Shown here: piece by piece, positions 35,066-44,500 of the stretch
Numbering within the stretch: position 1 is the stretch's first letter
How the letters are laid out: every line of letters begins with the position of its first letter
Source: Halobacteriovoraceae bacterium
Lineage (GTDB): Bacteria > Bdellovibrionota > Bacteriovoracia > Bacteriovoracales > Bacteriovoracaceae
NCBI GenBank assembly: GCA_020635115.1
Contig: JACKAK010000002.1
Coordinates: 372,001 to 436,000, forward strand
Direction: 5' to 3'
Length of the DNA: 64,000 nucleotides
Translations under genes and position numbers: made by a program
The notes under the pieces: generated by a model
Told to the model about the DNA's origin: nothing
The model's input: the letters and a program-made list of their open reading frames with translations, nothing else
Database searches by the model: none

Positions 35066-35704
35066 ATGCGGCCTAACTTAATTCTACTTGGTGCACCAGG
35101 CTCTGGTAAAGGAACGCAAGCTTCACTTTTGGTACAAAATGAAGGATATTCTCATGTATCTACAGGCGATCTACTCAGAAAGGAAATAACTGAAGAGTCG
35201 GAACTTGGGAAAAGAGTCAAAGACATTATGGAAAAAGGTGATCTTGTTGATGACCACACTGTCTTACAGTTGTTGACCAAAAATTGTAATTTGCAAGAAA
35301 ACTCATATATCTTCGATGGATTCCCCAGAAATTTTGAACAAGCGAAACTTCTTGAAGAAAATGTATTAAATGGATCCAAAACCTATGCAATTTACTTTCA
35401 TATAGATCTTGAAGTGTTAATTACCAGACTCATAAACAGAAGAACTTGCAAGGATTGTGGTGCGATTTTTAACCTACTTACTAAACCACCTTTAAAAAAT
35501 GGTACATGTGATATTTGTGGTGGCGTAAATTTGGATCAGAGAAAAGATGATAACGAGGAAAGTGTTAGGAATCGCTTGGATGTATTCAAGTCGACTATAG
35601 GCCCTATGCTAGAACTCTATGAAGGAATGGGAATTTTAAAAAAGGTTGACGCTTCGGCGAATCCTGGAGAAGTAACTAAAGAAATTAATAGTATTTTGGA
35701 ATAA
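35066..35704 (+). CDS. adk: Adenylate kinase, zinc-lid type
   Basis: A 212-residue protein. ATG 35066 is taken, eight bases after AAGG, although TTG 35060 is also in frame. P-loop GAPGSGKGT is at 9-17, the NMP-binding DGFPRN at 84-89, and the LID domain has C128, C131, C148 and C151, the four-cysteine zinc lid of Gram-positive type adenylate kinases rather than the E. coli hydrogen-bonded lid. It interconverts ATP, ADP and AMP. The secY-adk order is standard; map is absent. Confidence 0.97.
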   Translation: MRPNLILLGAPGSGKGTQASLLVQNEGYSHVSTGDLLRKEITEESELGKRVKDIMEKGDLVDDHTVLQLLTKNCNLQENSYIFDGFPRNFEQAKLLEENVLNGSKTYAIYFHIDLEVLITRLINRRTCKDCGAIFNLLTKPPLKNGTCDICGGVNLDQRKDDNEESVRNRLDVFKSTIGPMLELYEGMGILKKVDASANPGEVTKEINSILE

Positions 35705-35750
35705 AAATTCCAAATATACGTAAGTATTTTTGAAAATTGATATTAACTGC

Positions 35751-35779
35751 TTGCATATTTGAGACATTGTATATATACA
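35751..35779 (+). promoter_or_regulatory. Promoter for infA-rpmJ and the alpha cluster
   Basis: -35 TTGCAT (35751-35756) and -10 TATACA (35774-35779) with a 17-base spacer, 24 bases before infA, in the only sizeable gap (99 bases) inside the ribosomal block. The boxes are embedded in a near-perfect inverted repeat (35749-35758 and 35773-35782, nine of ten matches), which could be an operator. Confidence 0.65.
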
Positions 35780-35803
35780 AGCAAAACGTTATAGGTAGGA
35801 TGA

Positions 35804-36028
35804 ATGGCCGAAAACGACACGATTGAAGTAGAAGGTGAGGTTGTCGAATTGTTGCCAAATACGAAGTTTAAAGTAAAACTTCCAAATGGTCATCAAGTAA
35901 TAGCTCACATTAGTGGGAAGATGCGCATGCATTTTATAAAAATCCTACCAGGTGATAAAGTTTTAGTAGAGATAAGTAAATATGATCTTAAGAAGGGTCG
36001 CATAGTTTATCGTAGTAAAGGTAGATAG
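35804..36028 (+). CDS. infA: Translation initiation factor IF-1
   Basis: A 74-residue OB-fold protein: EVEGEVVELLPNTKFKVKL, GHQVIAHISGKMRMHFIKIL and a C-terminal KGRIVYRS are all family blocks. IF-1 covers the 30S A site during initiation. It has its own promoter just upstream and is nine bases from rpmJ. Confidence 0.97.
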   Translation: MAENDTIEVEGEVVELLPNTKFKVKLPNGHQVIAHISGKMRMHFIKILPGDKVLVEISKYDLKKGRIVYRSKGR

Positions 36029-36036
36029 AGGTTGTT

Positions 36037-36153
36037 ATGAAAGTAAGATCGTCTGTAAAAAAGATGTGTAAAGATTGTAAAGTGGTAAAGAGAAGAGGCG
36101 TTTTAAGAGTTGTTTGTAAAACGAATCCAAAACATAAACAAAAGCAAGGGTAG
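36037..36153 (+). CDS. rpmJ: 50S ribosomal protein L36, zinc type
   Basis: A 38-codon gene read directly from the sequence. It begins MKVRSSVKKMCKDCKVVKRR and ends NPKHKQKQG. The zinc ligands are C11, C14, C27 and H33 (C-x2-C...C...H), the zinc-binding form. GAGGTTG lies upstream. L36 is the smallest 50S protein and occupies its standard place between infA and rpsM. Confidence 0.97.
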   Translation: MKVRSSVKKMCKDCKVVKRRGVLRVVCKTNPKHKQKQG

Positions 36154-36165
36154 TAGGAGTTAGAG

Positions 36166-36549
36166 ATGGCTAGAATTCTTGGTGTTGATATCCCTAGAAA
36201 TAAAGTTATGAGAATTGCACTTCAGGCGCTCTACGGTGTAGGCCCTAAAGTTGCAGAAAATGTTTTGAAAGAAACGAATGTTCCTTTAGAATCAAGTTCA
36301 AATGATCTTACAGAAGAACAAGTTCAAAGTATTCGTAAATGTCTCGAAGAACAATACACTGTCGAAGGGGATCTAAGACGTGAGGTTGGATTAAATATTA
36401 AGAGACTAAAAGATCTTGGTTGCTACAGGGGGATACGTCATAGAAAAGGACTTCCTGTTAGAGGTCAGAGAACACATACAAATGCAAGAACAAGAAAAGG
36501 TCCTGCAGTTGCGATAGCTGGTAAGAAATCAATCAAATCGATGAAGTAA
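36166..36549 (+). CDS. rpsM: 30S ribosomal protein S13
   Basis: A 127-residue protein with ARILGVDIPRNKVMRIALQ, an H2TH-like YGVGPKVAENVL and the C-terminal RGIRHRKGLPVRGQRTHTNA followed by RTRKGPAVA. S13 contacts the P-site tRNA and bridges to L5. GGAGTTAGAG lies upstream. Confidence 0.98.
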   Translation: MARILGVDIPRNKVMRIALQALYGVGPKVAENVLKETNVPLESSSNDLTEEQVQSIRKCLEEQYTVEGDLRREVGLNIKRLKDLGCYRGIRHRKGLPVRGQRTHTNARTRKGPAVAIAGKKSIKSMK

Positions 36550-36560
36550 TGAGGTAAGAG

Positions 36561-36947
36561 ATGGCTAAGAAAGTTGCAGTAAAAAAGAAAGTTAAAAAAA
36601 ATATATCGCATGGGATTTGTCATATTCAGGCGTCTTTTAATAATACGATCGTAACATTCACTGACCCTCAAGGGAAAGCGTTATCATGGTCTAGTTCAGG
36701 GCAGCTTGGTTTCAGAGGTTCAAAAAAATCGACACCATTTGCTGCGCAACAGGCTTCTGTGGAAGCAGCTAAAGGTGCAATGGAGCATGGTTTAACATCT
36801 GTAGATGTAAGAGTGAAGGGACCTGGAGCAGGAAGAGAAAATGCAATTAGAGCACTTTTAACGGCTGGATTAAAAATAACATCTGTTGCAGATAGAAGTC
36901 CAATTCCACATAATGGATGTCGTGCTCCAAAGAGAAGAAGAGTTTAA
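36561..36947 (+). CDS. rpsK: 30S ribosomal protein S11
   Basis: A 128-residue protein: GICHIQASFNNTIVTFTDP, SSGQLGFRGSKKSTPFAAQ and the C-terminal SPIPHNGCRAPKRRRV are unmistakable. S11 lies on the 30S platform near the mRNA exit. GAGGTAAGAG lies upstream. Confidence 0.98.
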   Translation: MAKKVAVKKKVKKNISHGICHIQASFNNTIVTFTDPQGKALSWSSSGQLGFRGSKKSTPFAAQQASVEAAKGAMEHGLTSVDVRVKGPGAGRENAIRALLTAGLKITSVADRSPIPHNGCRAPKRRRV

Positions 36948-36967
36948 CATAAGGTAGGGTAGTAGTT

Positions 36968-37594
36968 ATGGCCAGATATGTAGGATCAGTTTGTAAGTTA
37001 TGTAGAAGAGAAGGGGAGAAACTTTTTTTAAAAGGTTCTCGATGTTATACAGATAAATGTTCTATCGAGAGAAGACCATATCCGCCAGGTCAACACGGTC
37101 AAAGAAGAGCGAAGATTTCTGACTTTGGTGTGCAATTAAGAGAAAAGCAAAAGCTTAAGAGATTATATGGTTTACAAGAGAAACCAATGAGAAACCTCTT
37201 TGATGTCGCAATTAGAATGAAAGGCGTTACAGGTGAGAATCTACTTTCTCTATTAGAAAGAAGATTTGACAACGTTATTTATAGGCTAGGTTTTGCAGCT
37301 TCTAGAAGTGAGGCAAGACAATTGGTTAAGCACTATCATTTTAGCATAAATGGCAAGAAGACTAATGTACCATCAATGAAAATTTCAAAAGGTGATACTA
37401 TTCAACTTATAGAAAAATCGAAAGAATCAAAAAAGTTAACTGGTTCACTTGAAGCTAATAGCGTAAGAGAAATTCCGGCTTGGCTAGAATTGGATAAGAA
37501 TTCATTTAAGGCAGTTGTCAAAGATCTTCCAAAAAGAGAAGATGTTACCTCTCAAATTGAGGAAAGACTTGTCGTAGAACTTTATAGTAAATAA
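36968..37594 (+). CDS. rpsD: 30S ribosomal protein S4, zinc-binding type
   Basis: A 208-residue protein. The N-terminus has cysteines C9, C12, C26 and C31, giving the zinc-binding C+ type (E. coli S4 lacks them). Then RPYPPGQHGQRRAK and the S4 RNA-binding domain LLSLLERRFDNVIYRLGFA with SRSEARQLVKHYHFSING. S4 nucleates 30S assembly and in some bacteria represses the alpha operon. Confidence 0.98.
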   Translation: MARYVGSVCKLCRREGEKLFLKGSRCYTDKCSIERRPYPPGQHGQRRAKISDFGVQLREKQKLKRLYGLQEKPMRNLFDVAIRMKGVTGENLLSLLERRFDNVIYRLGFAASRSEARQLVKHYHFSINGKKTNVPSMKISKGDTIQLIEKSKESKKLTGSLEANSVREIPAWLELDKNSFKAVVKDLPKREDVTSQIEERLVVELYSK

Positions 37595-37615
37595 TTTTTT
37601 CAGGAGAAATATCCA

Positions 37616-38647
37616 ATGGTTGATAAATTTGTATCAAAAAACTGGAGCAGCTTAATAAGACCAGTTGCTTTAGAGATTGACAGTGATACTCTAAGTGCAA
37701 ATTATGGAAAGTTTGTTGCAAAGCCACTCGAAAGGGGTTACGGTCAAACTCTTGGAAACTCCCTGAGAAGAGTTTTGCTTTCTTCTTTGCAAGGTGCAGG
37801 TATTATTGCAATACGCATAGATGGTGTTGCACATGAGTTTGGAACTATTAACAATGTTAAAGAAGAAGTTTCAGAGATAATTCTTAATCTCAAAGAAGTT
37901 AAATTTAAATTAAATGATAAAGAAGATGTTGTTCTAACACTTGATAAGACAGGTGAAGGGCCAGTAACAGCAGGAGATATTACAGAGGTTTCAGGCATAG
38001 AAGTTTTAAATACGGACCATGTCATTGCCAATATTTCTTCTGGTGGTTCACTTAAAATTGAGTTAAAAGTTGCTAGAGGTAAAGGTTACCAAACAGCTGT
38101 AGATAATAAAGAGACAAATGAACTTCCAATTGGTTGGATATATCTTGATACACTCTTCTCTCCAGTACAGAGGGTTAACTATACTGTCACTAACTCAAGG
38201 GTTGGTAAAAGAACGGACTATGACAAATTAAGTCTCGAGGTTTGGACTAATGCCGGTGTGAATCCCCAAGATGCTGTTGCATATTCTGCAAAAATATTAA
38301 GAGATCAATTGTCTGTTTTCTTAAATTTTGAAGACGAGGAAGAAATTGCAAGGCTTGAAAATAAGCCTCAAAAGACTCAATCAGTTGCTAACAGTGCGCT
38401 TTTAAAACCAGTTTCAGAACTTGAGCTGTCAGTTAGATCTGCGAATTGTTTACAAAATGCAAATATAAAGTATATTTATGAATTAGTTTCAAAAACAGAA
38501 GGCGAAATGCTTAGAACTAAGAACTTTGGGCGTAAGTCTCTTAATGAGATAAAAGAAATACTTACAAATATGGGACTTGGTCTAGGTATGAAAGTTGATT
38601 CAGTGATGAAGGAAATTCAGCAGCAAAAAAAAGAAGAACAAAATTAA
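37616..38647 (+). CDS. rpoA: DNA-directed RNA polymerase subunit alpha
   Basis: A 343-residue protein. The N-terminal dimerisation domain has PLERGYGQTLGNSLRRVLLS and the C-terminal domain has LSVRSANCLQNANIKYIYEL and KNFGRKSLNEIKEIL, the surface that binds UP elements and activators. A Lys/Glu/Gln tail ends the protein. It is the core assembly platform. CAGGAG lies upstream, and rplQ follows after 24 bases. Confidence 0.98.
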   Translation: MVDKFVSKNWSSLIRPVALEIDSDTLSANYGKFVAKPLERGYGQTLGNSLRRVLLSSLQGAGIIAIRIDGVAHEFGTINNVKEEVSEIILNLKEVKFKLNDKEDVVLTLDKTGEGPVTAGDITEVSGIEVLNTDHVIANISSGGSLKIELKVARGKGYQTAVDNKETNELPIGWIYLDTLFSPVQRVNYTVTNSRVGKRTDYDKLSLEVWTNAGVNPQDAVAYSAKILRDQLSVFLNFEDEEEIARLENKPQKTQSVANSALLKPVSELELSVRSANCLQNANIKYIYELVSKTEGEMLRTKNFGRKSLNEIKEILTNMGLGLGMKVDSVMKEIQQQKKEEQN

Positions 38648-38671
38648 TGTTGTAGTGATGAGGTTGTAGAT

Positions 38672-39025
38672 ATGAGACATCAGAAAAGAAAATATAGAAT
38701 TGGGACGAGTCCTTCACATCGAAAAGCTATTGTTAAAAGCTTAGCAGTTGGAATTATTGAGCATGGAAATATTAAGACTACTCATGCAAAATGTAAGGCA
38801 ATCCAGCCTATTATAGAAAAACTAATAACAATTGCGAAAGTTGATTCGGTAGCAAATAGACGACTTGTCTATTCAAAATTGAACAATAAAACGGCCGTTA
38901 GGAGACTATTTGACGAGGTAGCTCCTTTGTATAAAGAAAGAAATGGTGGATATACAAGAGTTTTAAAGCTGGCCGAAGCTCGAGTTGGTGATAATGCTCC
39001 ACAAAGCATAATTGCATTAGTTTAA
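38672..39025 (+). CDS. rplQ: 50S ribosomal protein L17
   Basis: A 117-residue protein beginning MRHQKRKYRIGTSPSHRKA, with NIKTTHAKCKAIQPIIEKLI and a C-terminal RNGGYTRVLKLAEARVGDNA. L17 lies beside the tunnel exit. Last gene of the ribosomal block, followed 31 bases later by a terminator. Confidence 0.98.
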   Translation: MRHQKRKYRIGTSPSHRKAIVKSLAVGIIEHGNIKTTHAKCKAIQPIIEKLITIAKVDSVANRRLVYSKLNNKTAVRRLFDEVAPLYKERNGGYTRVLKLAEARVGDNAPQSIIALV

Positions 39026-39056
39026 TTTAACATAAAGATTTCAAAAGTAGTTTTTT

Positions 39057-39091
39057 AAAAGGCCTTCAAACTTATTTGAGGGCTTTTTTTT
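39057..39091 (+). terminator. Intrinsic terminator of the ribosomal alpha cluster
   Basis: AAAAGGCCTTCAAA (39057-39070) pairs imperfectly with TTTGAGGGCTTTT (from 39075), giving a stem with one unpaired C and one mismatch, a four-base loop and a long T-run to about 39091. It ends the S10/spc/alpha transcripts. Confidence 0.85.
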
Positions 39092-39098
39092 ATGCAAT

Positions 39099-39677
39099 AT
39101 GAAAAAAGAACGACAAGGAATATTTTCTTTTTATAAAATAGCTATAATTGCCTTTGTAATGGCCTCAACTCTCTTGTATTCGATTTTTTCAAAAAAACTT
39201 ATTACAGACATTTCAAAAGAATCAAAATCTTTTATTTTGAACACAATGCCTAATTTATATGCAGAATATGTTGATAATAATCTTACATTGAATACTACAA
39301 CTATTTTAGGTGGAAAAAGGGAAGTTTATGTTATTCACTTTTGGGGATCTTGGTGTGGGCCATGTGAAGCTGAATTTCCTGAACTGATTGAATTTGCAAA
39401 AAAACTTAAGGACTCAAATGTAGATTTTATATTAATTGCTGTTAACGATGAAATTGTTTCTATTAAAAAATTTTTAAAGCGTTTTGGTGAATTACCTTCA
39501 AATATTCAAATTGCAATTGATAATTCAGGTCAAAGTATGAAAAACTTTGGAACGATTAAAGTACCTGAAACGTATTTTTTTGATAAACGTGGAAGTAGCA
39601 TAAGTAAATACATTGGCCCTCAGGATTGGTCCAACCCATATTTCCTTTCACAAATTACAAAATTTACAAATATTTAA
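39099..39677 (+). CDS. Membrane-anchored thioredoxin-like protein (TlpA/ResA type)
   Basis: A 192-residue protein. One hydrophobic segment near residues 13-28 (AIIAFVMASTLLYSIF) is an uncleaved anchor or signal. The thioredoxin fold follows with HFWGSWCGPCEAEFPEL, so the active site is W-C-G-P-C, and the cis-Pro region is KVPETYFF. Known members reduce periplasmic disulfides, often for cytochrome c maturation; the partner here is unknown. The ATG is only eight bases beyond the T-run of the upstream terminator with no ribosome-binding site, so the message may be leaderless or the start misjudged. Confidence 0.85.
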   Translation: MKKERQGIFSFYKIAIIAFVMASTLLYSIFSKKLITDISKESKSFILNTMPNLYAEYVDNNLTLNTTTILGGKREVYVIHFWGSWCGPCEAEFPELIEFAKKLKDSNVDFILIAVNDEIVSIKKFLKRFGELPSNIQIAIDNSGQSMKNFGTIKVPETYFFDKRGSSISKYIGPQDWSNPYFLSQITKFTNI

Positions 39678-39725
39678 GTTTAACGGTCTTGTATTAAATT
39701 GATTAAATTCTATGCATTTTCCATA

Positions 39726-39753
39726 TGAAAATATCACTTTTTAAGTATTTTCA
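39726..39753 (+). repeat. Inverted repeat upstream of the sigma-54-type activator
   Basis: TGAAAATA (39726-39733) and TATTTTCA (39746-39753) form a perfect eight-base inverted repeat with a 12-base centre, in the 137-base gap before the regulator. The symmetry suits a dimeric DNA-binding protein, perhaps the regulator itself. No T-run follows, so it is unlikely to be a terminator. Confidence 0.4.
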
Positions 39754-39814
39754 ACCTTAAGTTTGTTTCTTTTTTGCCGAAAAGTTAAACAGTTGGTGTC
39801 AAATCCAGGAGTAA

Positions 39815-41392
39815 ATGATGATCAATTGGAAAGAAATTAGTGAACTTCATGTAATAGCAAAGCTGGAAGAAATACTTAATGAGTGGTTTGGTGTAGAAGT
39901 TTTGTTCGCCGATGAACATTATAAAGTAAAAAGTAAGCACTTGTCTAAAGAATACGAATATAAGAACCATTTTTTTAAAGTAATGATGGATATGAATTAT
40001 GGACAAGATTTTTTAGAACAAGATGTAGAAAAAACAACAGATTCTTTGTTATCAACAGATGAGTCTACTCTGGTTTTTGAAAGCCATTTTCGAAATATTA
40101 GGGGTGTTGCTCGAAAAGTAGACAATGAAGGAGAGTTTTCAGGTACAGTTATAGCATTTCCGTTTATTATGGAATCCGTAAGTGCCGAGGAAATCGATAC
40201 TATTGTCCAGAAAATGGTTGAGGCCGGTGCAGATGAAGAAGATGCTAAAACCTCTGTGAATGGGTTACAGAAACTTAGTCAAAAAGATAAGCAATATCTT
40301 GTTGAGTTAATGGATTTGGTGGGAGATGAAATTAAAACATTTCACCATGAGATATCTAAGAGAGAAGAGAGAATTCATGAACTCAATTCAGAGCTTGGTG
40401 AAAAATTTCGATATCACAACATGATAGGTAAATCTAAGAAGATGCAAGCGATTTATCATCTTCTTGAAAAAATATCTACATCTGAATCTTCCGTTTTTAT
40501 ACAAGGAGAAAATGGTACTGGTAAAGAATTAGTCGCTAAGGCCGTCCACTATTCCTCTCCTAGGAAAAACAATACTTTTCTAGCTGTAAACTGTTCAGCA
40601 TTCAACGATAATCTATTAGATTCAGAACTTTTCGGACACGTTAAAGGCGCTTTCACTGGTGCAATCAAAGACAAAAAAGGTCTTTTTGAACAAGCAAATG
40701 GTGGAACACTTTTTTTAGATGAAATAGGGGATACGAGTTTATCCATGCAAGTAAAGCTATTACGAGTTCTTCAAGAAGGTACTTACTTACCAGTGGGTGC
40801 AACTTCACCTAAAAAATCAGATGTAAGAATTATTGCTGCAACAAATAGAGACGTAAAGGAGATGATGAAAAGAGGAGATTTTCGGGAAGATTTATTTTAT
40901 AGAATTAATGTAATAAATCTTAATCTACCTTCTATTAAGGAAAGACCTGAAGACATACCACTACTCATTGAATATTTTCTTGATAAAAGATGTGCGGAAT
41001 CGGGTGTACCTAAGAAAACTATTTCGAAAAAATGTATGGAATATATGCTTGATTACCATTGGCCAGGAAATGTAAGGGAGCTAGAAAATGAAGTTGAAAG
41101 ACTTGTTGTTCTTGCTGGTGAAGATAAGATGATTCAAGCTGATAATCTAAGCCCTAGGATTCTTGAGTCATCTCAAGAAACTGGCCCTGCCCAAACCAGG
41201 GGAGTTAATACAAATGGCACATTGAAAAATGCTTTAGAAGAGCTTGAAACTATTATGATACGCGAAGGGTTGAAGAGATGTAACTTCAACAAATCGAAGC
41301 TTGCAAAGGAGTTAGGAATATCAAGAGCTTCACTTATCATGAAAGTTGATAAATATGGGCTTGATAAAAGAAAAAAGGCCGCAGGAGAATAG
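39815..41392 (+). CDS. Sigma-54-dependent transcriptional activator with unfamiliar N-terminal sensor
   Basis: A 525-residue protein; ATG 39818 is an equally good start (AGGAG six bases away). Residues 1-150 hold an alpha/beta domain I do not recognise with confidence; a PocR- or GAF-like ligand sensor is possible. A helical linker (about 155-200) precedes the AAA+ domain: Walker A GENGTGKE (231-238), the sigma-54 loop GAFTGA (278-283), Walker B GTLFLDEIGD (about 297-306). A Fis-type helix-turn-helix (FNKSKLAKELGISRASL) ends the protein. There is no receiver domain. It probably activates genes recognised by sigma-54 polymerase; targets are unknown. No -24/-12 promoter was recognised nearby. 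Confidence 0.9.
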   Translation: MMINWKEISELHVIAKLEEILNEWFGVEVLFADEHYKVKSKHLSKEYEYKNHFFKVMMDMNYGQDFLEQDVEKTTDSLLSTDESTLVFESHFRNIRGVARKVDNEGEFSGTVIAFPFIMESVSAEEIDTIVQKMVEAGADEEDAKTSVNGLQKLSQKDKQYLVELMDLVGDEIKTFHHEISKREERIHELNSELGEKFRYHNMIGKSKKMQAIYHLLEKISTSESSVFIQGENGTGKELVAKAVHYSSPRKNNTFLAVNCSAFNDNLLDSELFGHVKGAFTGAIKDKKGLFEQANGGTLFLDEIGDTSLSMQVKLLRVLQEGTYLPVGATSPKKSDVRIIAATNRDVKEMMKRGDFREDLFYRINVINLNLPSIKERPEDIPLLIEYFLDKRCAESGVPKKTISKKCMEYMLDYHWPGNVRELENEVERLVVLAGEDKMIQADNLSPRILESSQETGPAQTRGVNTNGTLKNALEELETIMIREGLKRCNFNKSKLAKELGISRASLIMKVDKYGLDKRKKAAGE

Positions 41393-41498
41393 GTCATAGT
41401 TCTTATGGCCAATAAAATCTAACTTCAATAAATAATATTTATATAAACAAAATTATTATCTACCTAGAATTATAAATATATTGGAAATAAATTTTTTT

Positions 41499-41527
41499 TA
41501 GACATGTCAACTCCATGAAATTATACA
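41499..41527 (+). promoter_or_regulatory. Promoter for the 1097-residue exported protein
   Basis: -35 TAGACA (41499-41504) and -10 TATACA (41522-41527) with a 17-base spacer, 30 bases before the start codon. Each box differs from the sigma-70 consensus at one position. Confidence 0.6.
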
Positions 41528-41556
41528 TGACTAATCACTTTTAATAAAGGTCGTGT

Positions 41557-44500
41557 ATGAGTTTCTTCAAAATCATATTTTTTTCTTCAATATTTATTAT
41601 TCAAGCTTTGTGTGTAGAAGATCATGACACTGTGTATTATTCAAGTGAAGAGATTGAGATACTACAAAATAGAAAATACGTTTCAGAGATCCGATATGGA
41701 GATTCATTTGAAAGTATGGAAAAATTAACTAAGGCGAGTGAATTTCATGAATTATTCAACAAAAGCGTACCAAATCAACAACACATAGGTTTAGCGGTTC
41801 GAAATAAACTTTTATATTATCTTGAAACATTTTCAACTAATCAGCTTTCTCCTGTACATCTTTCTCTTTTGGGTTTGCCTGACAACGGAAAAATAGCTGT
41901 ATCAAGTTTACTTTCTGAATTTTTACCTGTTTACACCTATAATCTTGATAGACTTGTAAACACAAAAGATTTCAATGATTTTTATAATTTTCTAATTTCA
42001 AATAACATTATGGATGACGAATTTCCAAAAATTCTTGTACTTGAGGGGTTAGAAAAAATAAGGGAAACCCTCATTAAGGATGGTAAACGTATATCTGTCC
42101 AAAATCCATTTTTTAGCATGATAAAGTCTATATTACTTTCAGGAGGACTTCCACACGCAATTGAATTAGGAAATCCGAGTTATCGACTCTCAAATGTTTT
42201 TATAATTTCAACGATAGATTTACCAGAAGATGTGATTGTAAAAAACATGCAGGTTCAAATTGAAGATGAATTAATTTCAGATAAGAGTTATTTCGATTTT
42301 TTTAAAGATATGATTAATGATTCAAGTCTTAAACGTTCAGTTTTAAGAGATTTGTTTCAACAGGATTCAATTGGAGTTATAGAGAAAGATGTTGTTGTTT
42401 TTAATCATTATGAAAAAGAACATTTAATTGAGATGATAACTTTTTGGCTAAAAAATACAATGAAGAACTTTCCTCGTCGATATTTGCATCACTCTGGGAA
42501 TCATTATGATCAGTATAGAATGACTAATATAAATGATTTTGCGCATTTCTTTTATGAGAAATATAAGACAGAAGGTGATGGATTTTCATCACTTAGAACA
42601 AAAATAATTCATTCTTTTGAACAAGTACTATTTTTTGCAGAAAAAGCAACACTTAGTTTAGCGAGAATAGAGAATACAAATTATTTATTTGATTTTTCTG
42701 GGGATGTTAAAAGAAAGATCATTTTGTCTCTTGATAACAAGAATCAGGAGATAAATATTAAAATTTCTTCAAAGGTAGATGATCAAAAAATTGAGTCAAA
42801 ATTTACAATGCCTTTTTTCGAAAATATTAATATGTTTGTAATACCTGGGAATTTTTCAACTCACCCTCCTCTTGAATCGTTTAATTTCGAATCAGATACT
42901 ATTATTTCTGAAGCAGATATTTTGGCAAAAAGAAAATCTAGAAGTGCGACACCGGCCAGGGGGCTTAAAAAATTTATTTCTTCACAAGTTTTTGGACAAG
43001 ATGAATATCTTGAAAGTTTGGAAGAAGATTTAAATTTGTTTATGACAGAAAATCAGCATTTAACAGGCAGAGCGAGAAGTCACTTCATCTTAAAATTTCC
43101 AGGGCTAGGGATAGGTAAAATTGTAAAATTGGCAGGTCAATATTTGGAATTAAAGAAAATAGAAATAGATCTTAGCGACTATAAAAACTATGACCCAAAT
43201 GAGGTCTTAGATCAATTTGCACAGGATTTGAACATTAAAATTCAGAATGTAAATCCAGAGAGCGAAAAAATATTAATTTTGTTTAAAGGCTTAGAAAAAT
43301 TTGATTCTGTAAATCATTTAGGATTTGAAACAGATTGGCCTATTTTAAAGGTATTGAATGATTTGTTAGAAAAAGGATTGTTTGAAATCCATACAAGTGA
43401 ATCGCAATTCAAAGCAGATTTGAGACATGCATTTATTTTTTCTGTTTTTGAACTAAACTCTTCTGAAACATTTCTTTCAAACGATCCTCGAGAGTCGTCT
43501 ATTGAAAATGTACTATCTTTGTATGGAAACCTGAGTAGAGATCCAATGATCATTACAAATTTTTTACAGGAAAAATTTCAAGGGCAATTATCGCCAAGCG
43601 TTTTGCACACAACTTATTTTTTGAAACCACTTAACAAAAAAGAACATAGAAGTATTATCAAGCAACAATTAAAGAAAGTACTAAAGGATAGATTTTACGA
43701 TGGTAGTGAAAATATTGCGATGATCAACGTCAAACTACAAGAGTCTTATATCTCATATTTGGAAAAGGAAAGTATAATTCCTGCTGAAAATGGTAGAAAT
43801 ACTAGAATCGATAGTTATAATAAAATTTCAGATCATTTAGAGTTAGCACTTAAACATATTCCAAAAGAATATTCTTTAGAGCCTCTAGAGTTGCTTTTTT
43901 CATTTAATAAATCAACAAATACATATATTGCACATGTTAAGGTAAGAAATAAGAAAATTAAAATATTAGAAAAAAAGCTAAAATTAAAATATCCTAAAAT
44001 TGAATCTAAAGGTAAAATTTCAATTCAGACATTAGAGACAACATTTCATGAACTAGGTCATGCTTGGGCCATGATAAGAACAGGTCAACGCTTTATTGAT
44101 CTTACTTCTATTCCACAAGGAAATTATCTTGGTGCGGTCTCATATGAATTGAAGCAACAAAGTGGAGTTGATTTAATACTCGGAATTTATTCAAGCCTAG
44201 CTTCTAGATCTTTTGAACGAATGTTATTTGGAAAGAGTCCCGGTACATCTCTGTCTCATTTAAAAAAGAAGTTAGGTGTATCTCAAGATACATATGATGC
44301 GAGTTCTGATTTGTTCCATTTATTATATACTCTTGGTTCAAATCCTTATGGTGGTTCTTTGTCAAGAAATAGCACACAAACTGGAATTAATTTTCCTCAA
44401 ATCTCTAAAAGTGAAATCGAGAAAATGGAAAGAATTTTAAGAGAGATGGAAGATTACATAATTGAGGATGCTTTGGCCGCACACCCAATTGAATTTTATG

